A stretch of DNA of 64,000 nucleotides, from the NCBI RefSeq assembly GCF_003986935.1, contig NZ_RJZE01000005.1, positions 124,001 to 188,000 of the forward strand, given 5' to 3'. The notes below the pieces were generated by a model. It searched no databases, was not told the DNA's origin, and was given only the letters and a program-made list of their open reading frames with translations. Each line of letters starts with the position of its first letter. Position 1 is the stretch's first letter. A program made the position numbers and the translations under genes. Positions 43,531 to 51,753 of the stretch are shown piece by piece. The stretch comes from Paraburkholderia kururiensis JCM 10599 = LMG 19447. Lineage in GTDB: Bacteria > Pseudomonadota > Gammaproteobacteria > Burkholderiales > Burkholderiaceae.

Positions 43531-43575
43531 GCAGCGGCAGCGGCAAGCGGCAAGCGGCAAGCGGCAAGCGGCAGC
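43531..43575. repeat. Tandem repeat, 6/7-bp unit
   Basis: GCAGCG and GCAAGCG units (2 + 4 + 1) fill the gap between the convergent lysR and aminotransferase genes. Confidence 0.7.
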
Positions 43576-43579
43576 GACG

Positions 43580-44737
43580 TTACACGCCCCAGGCGCGACG
43601 CACGCGCTCGCGAATATCCGCTAGCCGCGCAACGGGCTCGTTCGAAAACACGAAGCGCAGATAACGGCCCGCGTCAGGCCCCCAGCCCGACATCGCGGTA
43701 GCCGCCACCTCGCCCTTTTCGAGCAGCAGCCGCGACGCTTCCTGCGGCGCGAGCCCCAACTGTTCCGTGTCGATCAGAAGCGACCAGCCGCCGTGCGGCG
43801 GCACCACCGGCAGGCCGCGCAAGGCATCGAGCAGACAGTCGCGGCGCGCCTGCCATTCAGCAACGGCCTGCGCGATACCGTCGTCGGCGCAGGTGAGCGC
43901 GGCCGTCGCCCCCGGCATGCCGATGCCCACCTGGCACACCACGTTCGAGAGGCTCGTGAGCCGCACGTCGGCCATGATCGACTCGGGGCCCACAATCCAG
44001 CCCACGCGCCAGCCGATCATGCGGTACTCCTTCGACACGGAACCCACCGTCATGGTCCGCTCGCGCATGCCGGGCAGCGCCGCGGGATGAATGACCTCGC
44101 GGCTATCGAACAGGATGCGTTCCATCGCGGCGTCGTAGACGAGCCATGCGTCCGCGCGACGGCAATGATCGGCAATCGCGTTCCATTCCTCGGCATTCGC
44201 GACGAAACCGCCCGGCATGGAAGGCGACACCATGAGGAACGCCCGCGTGCGCCGCCCGACGGTTGCCGCGAGACTATCCAGATCGAGGCGCCAGCCCGCA
44301 GCGCCGGGCACGAGCCGCACAAACACGGGCACGCCGCCCACCAGCCGCACGCGGTTGATGAGGCCCGCGTAGGTCGGATCGGTGAGCACCACTTCGTCGC
44401 CGGGCTCCAGGATGGAAAGCAACACGTTGAGGATGCCCGCAAGGCCGCCCGCGGAAACGATGCATTCGTTGGCGGGATCGTAGACGGCACCGGCCGTGCG
44501 CTGCATGCGCGCGACCACGGCCTCGCGCAGCGCCGTCTGGCCGGTGAACGGCAGGTAGCTGTTGGCGTCGTCGTCGTCGATGGCCGCGTGCGTCGCGCGG
44601 ATGGCTTCCGCGGGCGGACGCAGGTCCGTGTCGAGATTTTCGAGCCGCAGGATGTGGCGGTTGTGTTGCGCGTCCGCGGCGTCGCCCATTCGGTCCACGC
44701 CAATGCCGGGAATCATCTTGAGACGGGAAACGGTCAT
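43580..44737 (-). CDS. PLP-dependent class I/II aminotransferase
   Basis: 385 residues. The PLP Lys is in GSVSKEYRMIGWRVGW, with the cofactor Asp/Tyr near WLVYDAAM and the Arg in FVFSNEP. GGAGGAAGG is well placed before ATG 44737. Fold type I enzymes of this branch act on aspartate, aromatic or 2-aminoadipate-type substrates; the exact substrate is not clear. It is divergent from pit across a repeat-containing 490-base gap. Confidence 0.82.
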   Translation of the reverse strand: MTVSRLKMIPGIGVDRMGDAADAQHNRHILRLENLDTDLRPPAEAIRATHAAIDDDDANSYLPFTGQTALREAVVARMQRTAGAVYDPANECIVSAGGLAGILNVLLSILEPGDEVVLTDPTYAGLINRVRLVGGVPVFVRLVPGAAGWRLDLDSLAATVGRRTRAFLMVSPSMPGGFVANAEEWNAIADHCRRADAWLVYDAAMERILFDSREVIHPAALPGMRERTMTVGSVSKEYRMIGWRVGWIVGPESIMADVRLTSLSNVVCQVGIGMPGATAALTCADDGIAQAVAEWQARRDCLLDALRGLPVVPPHGGWSLLIDTEQLGLAPQEASRLLLEKGEVAATAMSGWGPDAGRYLRFVFSNEPVARLADIRERVRRAWGV

Positions 44738-45228
44738 GCCTTCCTCCTCGGTTGATGCCCGCGCGCTCCTGCAGCGCACGAGTCTGCGCGAGCGACGCCA
44801 GAGCGGTCTTCTACCAACGTCCGAGCAGCCGAAGACCGCCCGGAACTGCGCGCGCCAAACCAAACTCACCCCAAAGCGACCCCAACGCGGTCGCATCCAT
44901 ACAAAACCGTCATCAAGCCGACATTCACATTCGCCACGATGGACGGGGACCCGCTTGTTGGTCCGCTGTTCGGTCGGCTTTCGGGTCAGCTTTCAGTGCG
45001 CTTTTCTGGCACGCGCTTGAGATCGTTCTGAGCCCGCTCTGAGCCCGCTTTCGAACCTGCTTCTGGCCCGTTTTGGGCCGGTTTCGGGCTTGCTTCAAGG
45101 CCTCTTCAGGGCCTGCTTCAAAACCCCTTCAAGGCCGCTTTCAGGCCCGATCCCGAGCGGCCCTGCCCCGGCCGCGTCCTGCCAAGGCCGCTCCCGATCT
45201 CGACACCCTAATGAGGAGAGACAAGGCA
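44738..45228. repeat. Divergent intergenic region with degenerate 11-bp repeats
   Basis: 491 bases. From about 44952 it consists of degenerate 11-12 bp units; the clearest are eleven between 45029 and 45151 (consensus close to CAGGGCCTGCTT). An open frame from 45073 into pit runs through these repeats and is not considered coding. The first 210 bases show no structure. Confidence 0.6.
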
Positions 45229-46818
45229 ATGCCCGACCTTTCGTATCCCCAGCAGGCCACTGCCGGCGCCGCGCGCGGCCGCAACGCAAGCCTGGCCGCA
45301 TTTCTCGCCGTGCTGCTGATCGGCGCCGTCTACGTTGCAACGCACCTGGTCGGCGATCTCGCGCCCGTGCGCGAGGGCTCCATCCTGCCCTGGCTGCTGC
45401 TGGGCGTGGCCCTCGCCATCGCGCTCGGCTTCGAATTCGTGAACGGCTTCCACGATACCGCGAACGCCGTGGCCACCGTCATCTATACCCATTCGCTCAC
45501 GCCGAATGCGGCCGTGATCTGGTCGGGCACGTGGAATTTTCTGGGCGTGCTCACGTCCACGGGCGCCGTCGCGTTCGGCATCCTGCAACTGCTGCCGGTG
45601 GAACTGATCCTGCAGGTGGGCAGCAGCGCGGGCTTCGCGATGGTGTTCGCGCTGCTGATCGCGGCCATCATCTGGAACCTGGGGACGTGGTACTTCGGGC
45701 TGCCGTCGTCGAGTTCGCATACGCTGATCGGCTCCATCATCGGCGTGGGGCTCATGAACCAGCTGATGCACGGCGCCTCGCGCACGAGCGGCGTGGATTG
45801 GAGCCAGGCGCTGGGCGTCGGCAAGTCGCTGCTGTTTTCGCCGGTGGTCGGCTTCCTGCTTTCCGCGCTGTTGCTGCTCGTGCTCAAGGCGCTCGTGCGC
45901 GTGCCGGCGCTCTACGCCGAACCCAAGGGCAACGAAGCGCCGCCGTTCTGGATTCGCGCGCTGCTCGTGCTGACGTGCACGGGCGTGTCGTTCGCGCATG
46001 GCTCCAACGACGGCCAGAAGGGCATGGGGCTCATCATGCTGATCCTGATCGGCACGGTGCCCACCGCCTACGCGCTCAACCGCGCGGTCACGCCGGCCGA
46101 GACGCAGACCTTCATCGCCGTGGCGCACGAGGCGGCGGCCACCTTCGGCAAGTACACGAACGGCGTAGCGGCGCCCGCGCAGCCGCGCGTCGAGGCGGAA
46201 CGCTACATCGCGAGCCGGGAGCTGTCGCCCGCCACGGTGCCGGCCATTCAGGCGCTCACGCTGCGCATTGCGGACCAAGTGGGCGCGTCGCCCTCCATGG
46301 CCGCCGTGCCGCAGAGTGAAGTGGGCAACGTGCGCAACGACATGTACGTGGTGTCCGAAGCCATCCGGCTCATGGAAAAGGCGAAGCAGCCGGTCTTCGC
46401 GGCGGCGGATGCCGGCGCCATCGACAACTTCCGCAAGCAGGTGGACCACGCCACCAAGTTCATCCCGACCTGGGTGAAGGTGGCCGTGGCGATCGCGCTC
46501 GGGCTGGGCACGATGGTGGGCTGGAAGCGCATCGTCGTGACGGTGGGCGAGCGCATCGGCAAGCAGCATCTGACCTACGGCCAAGGCGCCTCGGCGGAAC
46601 TTGTCGCCATGGCGACGATTGGCGCGGCCGACGTGTACGGGCTGCCGGTCTCCACGACGCACGTGCTCTCGTCGGGCGTGGCGGGCACGATGGCGGCCAA
46701 CGGCTCGGGGCTGCAATGGGGCACGGTGCGCAGCCTCGTGCTGGCCTGGGTGCTGACGCTGCCGGCCTCGATCGCACTGGCGGGCGCACTGTACTGGGTG
46801 TTCCGCCACGCGTTCTGA
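45229..46818 (+). CDS. pit: Pit-family inorganic phosphate permease
   Basis: 529 residues, about 10 helices. The two Pit signature repeats, FVNGFHDTANAVAT and FAHGSNDGQKGMG, are both present, and a large central cytoplasmic domain (about 300-450) separates the halves. The second PHO4 motif is near SSSSHTLIGSI. It takes up phosphate as a metal-phosphate complex using proton motive force. ATG 45229 follows AGGAGA with 9-base spacing; two upstream ATGs are possible but extend into the repeat region. Regulation could involve the repeats upstream. PPK2 is encoded 3 kb away. Confidence 0.88.
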   Translation: MPDLSYPQQATAGAARGRNASLAAFLAVLLIGAVYVATHLVGDLAPVREGSILPWLLLGVALAIALGFEFVNGFHDTANAVATVIYTHSLTPNAAVIWSGTWNFLGVLTSTGAVAFGILQLLPVELILQVGSSAGFAMVFALLIAAIIWNLGTWYFGLPSSSSHTLIGSIIGVGLMNQLMHGASRTSGVDWSQALGVGKSLLFSPVVGFLLSALLLLVLKALVRVPALYAEPKGNEAPPFWIRALLVLTCTGVSFAHGSNDGQKGMGLIMLILIGTVPTAYALNRAVTPAETQTFIAVAHEAAATFGKYTNGVAAPAQPRVEAERYIASRELSPATVPAIQALTLRIADQVGASPSMAAVPQSEVGNVRNDMYVVSEAIRLMEKAKQPVFAAADAGAIDNFRKQVDHATKFIPTWVKVAVAIALGLGTMVGWKRIVVTVGERIGKQHLTYGQGASAELVAMATIGAADVYGLPVSTTHVLSSGVAGTMAANGSGLQWGTVRSLVLAWVLTLPASIALAGALYWVFRHAF

Positions 46819-46874
46819 CGGGCGGACGGACGTGGTGCGCGGTGCGCCGCCGCCATTCGGCGGGCGGGATGCGG

Positions 46875-47042
46875 CGCACTGCCTTCCCGCGCGGCCGTCC
46901 GAAGGATGAGCCGGGACGCGCCACCTTTCCGCGTGGCCTTCCGAAGGAAGAGCCGCCACGCGCCGCCTTTCCGCACAACCCTCCGAGGGATGAGCCTCCA
47001 CGCGCCCCCTTTCCGCGCGGCCTTCCGATGGGTAAGCCGCGC
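46875..47042 (+). repeat. Tandem repeat, 42-bp unit x4 (14 codons)
   Basis: Four imperfect units start at 46875, 46917, 46959 and 47001. In one plus-strand frame they encode 14-residue repeats around RAxFPRGLPKEEPP with no stop codon, and the minus strand is also open. Only the first and last units diverge strongly. No start codon with a ribosome site serves this frame. Confidence 0.75.
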
Positions 47043-47315
47043 CCCGCACCTTCCGGTCGGCGGACGCGCCACACACGTCGCGGCCGCCCCATTTTCCGCG
47101 CCGCTGTTTTCTCCGTTCAGCCTTGTCAGCCTGAGGGTGTCGCACGCGCCAGGCGCTCCCGCGGCCATTCATTTCGGATCATTGATCGAACGCTGTTCCG
47201 CTACGATTGCGTTGCCGCGTCTTACCCGCTGCCGCGAACGCCAAGCCCAGCGGGGCTACGACTGCTTACCGGCGTAATCGCCCTTAAGAATTCCCTTTAA
47301 CTGCCGTCATTCCCC

Positions 47316-47360
47316 ATTGGGTGACCCATGAATCACCTGTTGTCGCACCACTCACCCAAT
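47316..47360. promoter_or_regulatory. 9-bp inverted repeat upstream of DUF2844
   Basis: ATTGGGTGA (47316-47324) and TCACCCAAT (47352-47360), perfect arms, 27-base spacer, 26 bases before the start codon. The inner GGGTGACCC is itself palindromic. It is a candidate operator for the DUF2844-DUF3443 pair. Confidence 0.5.
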
Positions 47361-47386
47361 AAACATAAAACGTTGGATATTCGCGA

Positions 47387-47872
47387 ATGAGAAGATTCGA
47401 TACGAGGGTTTTGTCGCCCGTTGCTGTCGCGCTCGCCGCGGCCGCAATCGTTTCCGCCTCGCCGGCCTATGCCGAGCTGGGCGCCGCTCCGACCTGGCAG
47501 CCCGCCAGCACCACCAACACGCGGATGACGCAGCGCATCAACGCCGCTGCCGTGCTGTTCCGCGTCAACGAGACCACGCTGCCGAGCGGCACGGTGGTTC
47601 GCGAATACGTCGGAACGAACGGCACCGTGTTCGCCATTGCGTGGCAAGGCCCGCAGATGGCGCCGCTGAACACGCTGCTCGGCACCTACTTCCCTGCCTA
47701 CGTACAGGGGCTCGCTACTGCGCATGCGGCGCAGCACAACGGATACGGACCCGCCACCGTCCAGCAGTCGAACCTCGTGGTTCAGACGGGCGGACACATG
47801 GGTTCCTTCACGGGCCGTGCATGGCTGCCGCTCGCGGTGCCGGCCGGTTTCAACACTGACGATATCCAGTAA
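47387..47872 (+). CDS. DUF2844 family secreted protein
   Basis: 161 residues with a Sec signal peptide (MRRFDTRVLSPVAVALAAA, cleavage after AYA near 29). The mature part (LPSGTVVREYVGTNGTVFAIAWQGP) is the DUF2844 signature, found in Burkholderia and relatives and often adjacent to DUF3443. No catalytic residues are apparent. It ends 14 bases before the DUF3443 gene and should be co-expressed with it. Function unknown. Confidence 0.85.
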   Translation: MRRFDTRVLSPVAVALAAAAIVSASPAYAELGAAPTWQPASTTNTRMTQRINAAAVLFRVNETTLPSGTVVREYVGTNGTVFAIAWQGPQMAPLNTLLGTYFPAYVQGLATAHAAQHNGYGPATVQQSNLVVQTGGHMGSFTGRAWLPLAVPAGFNTDDIQ

Positions 47873-47886
47873 GCGAGATAACCCTC

Positions 47887-49209
47887 ATGTCCAGCAAATT
47901 CGCATGGTTTGGCGCGATCGCCGGCTTCTGTCTCGTTCTGGCCGCCTGTGGCGGCGGCGGTGGCGGCGGCTCCAGCACGACCACGACGACCAGTTCCGGC
48001 ACGACGTCGGGCAGCACCACGACGTCCGGCAGCACGAGCAGTTCGACCAATTCCACGAACACCACCCCCTGGGCCGACGCAACGGCTACGCCGACCGCCG
48101 TCAACGGCACCAACGCGGTGGCGATCAGCGTGTCGAACCAGCTGTATGGGCTCGTGAACGCGCCGATGGTGAGCGTGACGGTGTGCCAGGCCAACACCGG
48201 CGCCACGGGCTCCACCTGCTCGACGATTCCGAACGTGCTGCTGGATACCGGCTCGTATGGCTTGCGGCTATTCGCATCGGTCGTGCCTTCGAACACGATG
48301 AATGCATTGGCGGCACCGACTGTCGCCGAATGCGGCCTCTTCGTCAGCGGCTACACGTGGGGCGGCGTGCGCAACGCCGACATCAAGCTCGGCACCGAAG
48401 TCGCCACGAACGTTCCGGTGCAGATCATCAGTGACTCCGCGATCTCGGCATCGGCTCCGAGCGAATGCCAGATCGGCACGGCCATGAACACGCCTAATGC
48501 GGCCTTTGCCAACGGCATTCTCGGCGTCGGCAGTAGTCAATACGACTGCGGCACCGGGTGTGTGAGCGGCGCGCAGAGCGGCGCGTATTACACGTGCTCG
48601 GGCTCCACCTGCACGGCTACCACGCAGCCGCTCGCCTTGCAGGTGCAGAACCCCGTCGCCCTCTTCCCGACGGACAACAACGGCGTGATCGTGGAAATGG
48701 CGCAGGTGGCGGATCTGGGCGCGACAACCGCCTCAGGCACGCTCGTGTTCGGCATCGACAAAACAAGCAACAGCGTCTTGTCTGGGACTGGCGCCACGCT
48801 GCTCAAGACCAACAACGCGGGCAACTTCACGGCCACCTACAAGACGCAGACCTTCACCGACAACGCGTTCTTCGACTCGGGCTCCAACGGCCTGTTCTTC
48901 CCGGACTCGACCATTACGCGCAGCGGTTCGTGGTACGCGCCCAGCACGACGCTGCCGCTCACGGCCTCGCTCACCAATTCGAGCGGAAATGCCTCGGCGA
49001 CCACCACGGCGCTGAACTTCAACGTGGCCAACGAAATCGTGCTCGCCAACACCGGCAACTTCGCGTTCAACGACATCGCGGGCACGGCCAGCGGCATGAT
49101 GGACTTCGGCCTGCCGTTCTTCTACGGACGTCACGTGTACGTGGGCATCGTCGGCAAGACGTCGACCGGCGGTGGCACGGGGCCCTACGTCGCGTACGTG
49201 TCGCAGTAA
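47887..49209 (+). CDS. DUF3443 lipoprotein with two aspartic-protease-like motifs
   Basis: 440 residues. A lipobox (LVLAAC, lipidated Cys about residue 21) and a low-complexity Gly/Ser/Thr region (about 22-60) anchor the protein to a membrane. The folded region has two motifs resembling the active sites of pepsin-type proteases: LLDTGSYGLRLF (about 120) and FFDSGSNGLFF (about 333), separated by about 215 residues as in A1-family enzymes. Six or more Cys suggest disulfides. The family is DUF3443, uncharacterised. Proteolytic function is an inference. It follows DUF2844 by 14 bases; a strong bidirectional terminator follows. Confidence 0.8.
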   Translation: MSSKFAWFGAIAGFCLVLAACGGGGGGGSSTTTTTSSGTTSGSTTTSGSTSSSTNSTNTTPWADATATPTAVNGTNAVAISVSNQLYGLVNAPMVSVTVCQANTGATGSTCSTIPNVLLDTGSYGLRLFASVVPSNTMNALAAPTVAECGLFVSGYTWGGVRNADIKLGTEVATNVPVQIISDSAISASAPSECQIGTAMNTPNAAFANGILGVGSSQYDCGTGCVSGAQSGAYYTCSGSTCTATTQPLALQVQNPVALFPTDNNGVIVEMAQVADLGATTASGTLVFGIDKTSNSVLSGTGATLLKTNNAGNFTATYKTQTFTDNAFFDSGSNGLFFPDSTITRSGSWYAPSTTLPLTASLTNSSGNASATTTALNFNVANEIVLANTGNFAFNDIAGTASGMMDFGLPFFYGRHVYVGIVGKTSTGGGTGPYVAYVSQ

Positions 49210-49294
49210 TGTCGCAGTGACCCGCTGACCGTGGCCGTCTGAAGAACGACACCGCGACGGTCCGCAACAATCCCGCCTTGGCGGAGCCGGCAAC

Positions 49295-49356
49295 AAAAAA
49301 CGCGCGGCGCAGGCACTGGCAGAAACCAGTGTCCGCGCCGCGCGTTTCGTCTTTCA
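49295..49356. terminator. Bidirectional Rho-independent terminator
   Basis: Arms 49300-49319 and 49326-49345 (20 bp with two mismatches, loop CAGAAA) are flanked by A6 on the left and TTTCGTCTTT on the right, so it serves both the DUF3443 gene and the convergent PPK2 gene. Confidence 0.85.
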
Positions 49357-49410
49357 GGCTCTGAAACCGCCGCGGTTACAGTTGGCGCGCTGCTCCCGCA
49401 GCGCCACGGC

Positions 49411-50331
49411 TCAATACACCTCGGGCACCATCATCGCCCCCGGCACGGGCTGGCGGATGTAGTCCGGATGATGCACGCGCGCCGGCAACGCCACGGCCGG
49501 ATGCTCGATCTCGTGGTACGGCACCTGACTCAGCAGATGGTGGATGCAGTTGAGCCGCGCGCGCTTCTTGTCCACGGCGTGCACCACCCACCACGGCGCC
49601 TCGGGAATGTGCGAGCGCTGCAGCATCACTTCCTTCGCCTGCGTGTAGGCTTCCCAGCGGCGCCGGCTTTCCAGATCCATCGGGCTCAGCTTCCACTGCT
49701 TGAGCGGGTCGTTGATGCGGCTCTGGAAGCGGATTTCCTGTTCGTCGTCCGTGATCGAAAACCAGTACTTGACGATCTGGATGCCGCTGCGCACCAGCAT
49801 CTTTTCGAACTCGGGCACGGAGCGGAAGAACTCCTCGTATTCATCGTCAGTGCAGAAATTCATGACGCGCTCCACGCCCGCGCGGTTGTACCAGCTGCGG
49901 TCGAACAGCACCATCTCGCCGCCTGCCGGCAGATGCGGCACGTAGCGCTGGAAATACCACTGCGTGCGCTCGCGGCTGTTCGGCGCGGGCAGCGCCGCGA
50001 CGCGGCACACGCGCGGATTGAGCCGCTGCGTGATGCGCTTGATCGCGCCGCCCTTGCCCGCCGCATCCCGCCCCTCGAAGATCACGACGAGACGGTGGCC
50101 CGTGTGCACGATCCAGTCCTGCAGCTTCACGAGTTCGCCCTGCAGGCGGAACAACTCCTTGAAGTAGAGCCGGCGCGTGCTGCGAGCCTCGTCGGTGAAC
50201 GCGGCCTCGCCATCGAGGATGCGGTCGTCCACCTCCATCTCGAGTTCTTCGTCGTATGCGTCGATCAGTTCTTCCTCGAGCCGCCGCTGCCGCTCAAGCG
50301 ACATATCGGGCTTGCGGTCTTCGTCGTTCAT
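49411..50331 (-). CDS. ppk2: Polyphosphate kinase 2 (class I PPK2)
   Basis: 306-residue single-domain PPK2. Walker A (FEGRDAAGKGG), Walker B and lid residues (LFDRSWYNRAGVE), with the family motifs KRITQRLNPR and SRINDPLKQWKLSPMD, are complete. It uses polyphosphate to phosphorylate nucleoside diphosphates. AGGAAG is before ATG 50331. It converges on the DUF3443 gene and is divergent from the HtrA-like protease. The proximity to pit fits phosphate/polyphosphate physiology, but they are in different transcripts. Confidence 0.9.
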   Translation of the reverse strand: MNDEDRKPDMSLERQRRLEEELIDAYDEELEMEVDDRILDGEAAFTDEARSTRRLYFKELFRLQGELVKLQDWIVHTGHRLVVIFEGRDAAGKGGAIKRITQRLNPRVCRVAALPAPNSRERTQWYFQRYVPHLPAGGEMVLFDRSWYNRAGVERVMNFCTDDEYEEFFRSVPEFEKMLVRSGIQIVKYWFSITDDEQEIRFQSRINDPLKQWKLSPMDLESRRRWEAYTQAKEVMLQRSHIPEAPWWVVHAVDKKRARLNCIHHLLSQVPYHEIEHPAVALPARVHHPDYIRQPVPGAMMVPEVY

Positions 50332-50565
50332 CGGCTTCCTCCTCGCTACGAAAATGGGTCGCGTGCTGCTTGCGCGGATTGCACACATGGCGCGGCACAA
50401 AATGGCGCGCCCCATTATCTGATGCCACGGTGTCAACCGTATTACCCCGCGCATGACTCGCTGTCCAGCAGGGCGGCCACGCGAAACGCGGCACCGCTTG
50501 CCCGCGCCCTTGAAAAACAGGGCAATGACCCCGCATCTGCGGCCCTCTTCATCCGGAGCCCCAAC

Positions 50566-51642
50566 ATGGGAAGCCGTCCCCGTTTTATCGACGATCTTTC
50601 GCGCGGTGCGCCTGAGCCGGACGCATCTCAGCCGGCCACGCCTGAGCCGGCCGCACCTCAGCCGGCCACGCCGGGTCCATTAAGCGACGACGCCCTGCTC
50701 GACGCCTACTCGCGCACCGTGATCGGCGCGCTGGCCCGCGTGCAGCAGGCCGTCGCCTTCATTGCCGTCGAACGCAGCCTGCCCGGCGACACCGGCCGCG
50801 CGCCGCGCGTGCGCGGCGGTACCGGTTCGGGATTCCTGTTCACGCCCGACGGGTATCTGCTCACCAACAGCCACGTCGTGCACGGCGCCACGCGCATCAG
50901 CGTGACGCTCGCCGACGGTTCGAAATACGATGCCGACCTCGTCGGCGACGACCCCGATAGCGACCTCGCCGTGCTGCGCATCGGCTGCGCGGAGCCGCTG
51001 CCGCACGTGGAGCTAGGCGACTCGTCGTCGCTGCGCGTGGGGCAGATCGCCATCGCGGTGGGCAATCCGCTCGGCCTCGCGCAGACCGTCACGACGGGTG
51101 TCGTCTCGGCGCTCGGCCGCTCGCTGCGCTCCACCACGGGCCGCATGATCTACGACGTGATCCAGACCGACGCCGCGCTCAATCCCGGCAATTCGGGCGG
51201 TCCGCTGATCAATTCGGCAGGCCAGGTGATCGGCGTGAACACGGCGATCATTCAGGGCGCGCAGGCCATCAGTTTCGCCACCGCAATCGACACCGCGAAG
51301 TGGGTCATCATGCAGATCTTCGCGTATGGCCGCGTGCGACGCGCCTATATCGGCGTGGCGGGCACCGTGTCGCCGGTATCGCGGCGCGCACAGCGCTACT
51401 TCGGGCTCGATCAGGCCGCGGGCGTGCGCGTGCTCGAAGTGGTGAAAGGCAGCCCCGCCGCTCAGGGCGGCCTGCGCGTGGACGACACGATCGTCGCCAT
51501 CGACGCGCTGCCCGTGGACAGCGTGGACGCGTTGCAGCGCTCGCTCGACGCATCGCGTATCGATCGCGCGGTGAAGATCACCGTGCTGCGCGGCGTGCAG
51601 CGGCTGGAACTGGACGTGACGCCTGTGGAGCAGAAGGGGTGA
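50566..51642 (+). CDS. HtrA-like serine protease lacking a signal peptide
   Basis: 358 residues: trypsin-like protease domain (about 84-255) with His103 (NSHVVH), Asp133 (SDLAVL) and Ser210 (GNSGGPL), plus one PDZ domain (about 265-350). The N-terminal 50 residues are Pro/Ala/Gln-rich (two TPEPA/ATPGP repeats) and contain no hydrophobic signal or anchor, in contrast to DegP, DegQ and DegS. ATG 50566 follows GGAGCCCC; longer upstream frames run antisense through PPK2. Either it is cytoplasmic, or an unrecognised export route operates. Confidence 0.82.
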   Translation: MGSRPRFIDDLSRGAPEPDASQPATPEPAAPQPATPGPLSDDALLDAYSRTVIGALARVQQAVAFIAVERSLPGDTGRAPRVRGGTGSGFLFTPDGYLLTNSHVVHGATRISVTLADGSKYDADLVGDDPDSDLAVLRIGCAEPLPHVELGDSSSLRVGQIAIAVGNPLGLAQTVTTGVVSALGRSLRSTTGRMIYDVIQTDAALNPGNSGGPLINSAGQVIGVNTAIIQGAQAISFATAIDTAKWVIMQIFAYGRVRRAYIGVAGTVSPVSRRAQRYFGLDQAAGVRVLEVVKGSPAAQGGLRVDDTIVAIDALPVDSVDALQRSLDASRIDRAVKITVLRGVQRLELDVTPVEQKG

Positions 51643-51680
51643 GCTGAGCACTGCGGAAAACATCCGTTCGCCGCGGCCCG

Positions 51681-51724
51681 GCAAAAACGAAAGAGGCATC
51701 GCACGGCTACCCGTGCGATGCCTC
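51681..51724 (-). terminator. Rho-independent terminator of ggt
   Basis: GAGGCATCGCACGG (51693-51706) and CCGTGCGATGCCTC (51711-51724) make a perfect 14-bp stem with CTAC loop. On the minus strand it is followed by TTTCGTTTTTG. Confidence 0.85.
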
Positions 51725-51753
51725 GTCACTCCAGCTTCCTGCTGACCTGCTAC

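Larger units (their letters stand above)
46819..47386. other. Intergenic with 42-bp repeat array and operator-like palindrome
   Basis: 568 bases between pit and the DUF2844 gene. It contains a 42-bp x4 repeat (46875-47042) and a 9-bp inverted repeat (47316-47360). The space between them (47043-47315) shows no structure. An open frame through the repeats (46716-47300) overlaps pit and lacks a ribosome site. Confidence 0.55.

Noticed and set aside
45073..46818. Extended start of pit
   Set aside because: The extra 52 residues come from the degenerate 11-bp repeats; AGGAGA sits before ATG 45229.
45208..47172. 654-codon open frame antisense to pit and the 42-bp repeats
   Set aside because: Low-complexity Arg/His product over a clear Pit permease; the open frame over the repeats follows from their 42-bp unit length.
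46716..47300. Plus-strand frame encoding the 14-residue repeats
   Set aside because: It overlaps the end of pit and has no start with a ribosome site; kept only as an observation.
49468..51642. Extended start of the HtrA-like protease
   Set aside because: The extra 366 codons run antisense through the PPK2 gene and show no domain; ATG 50566 has a ribosome site.
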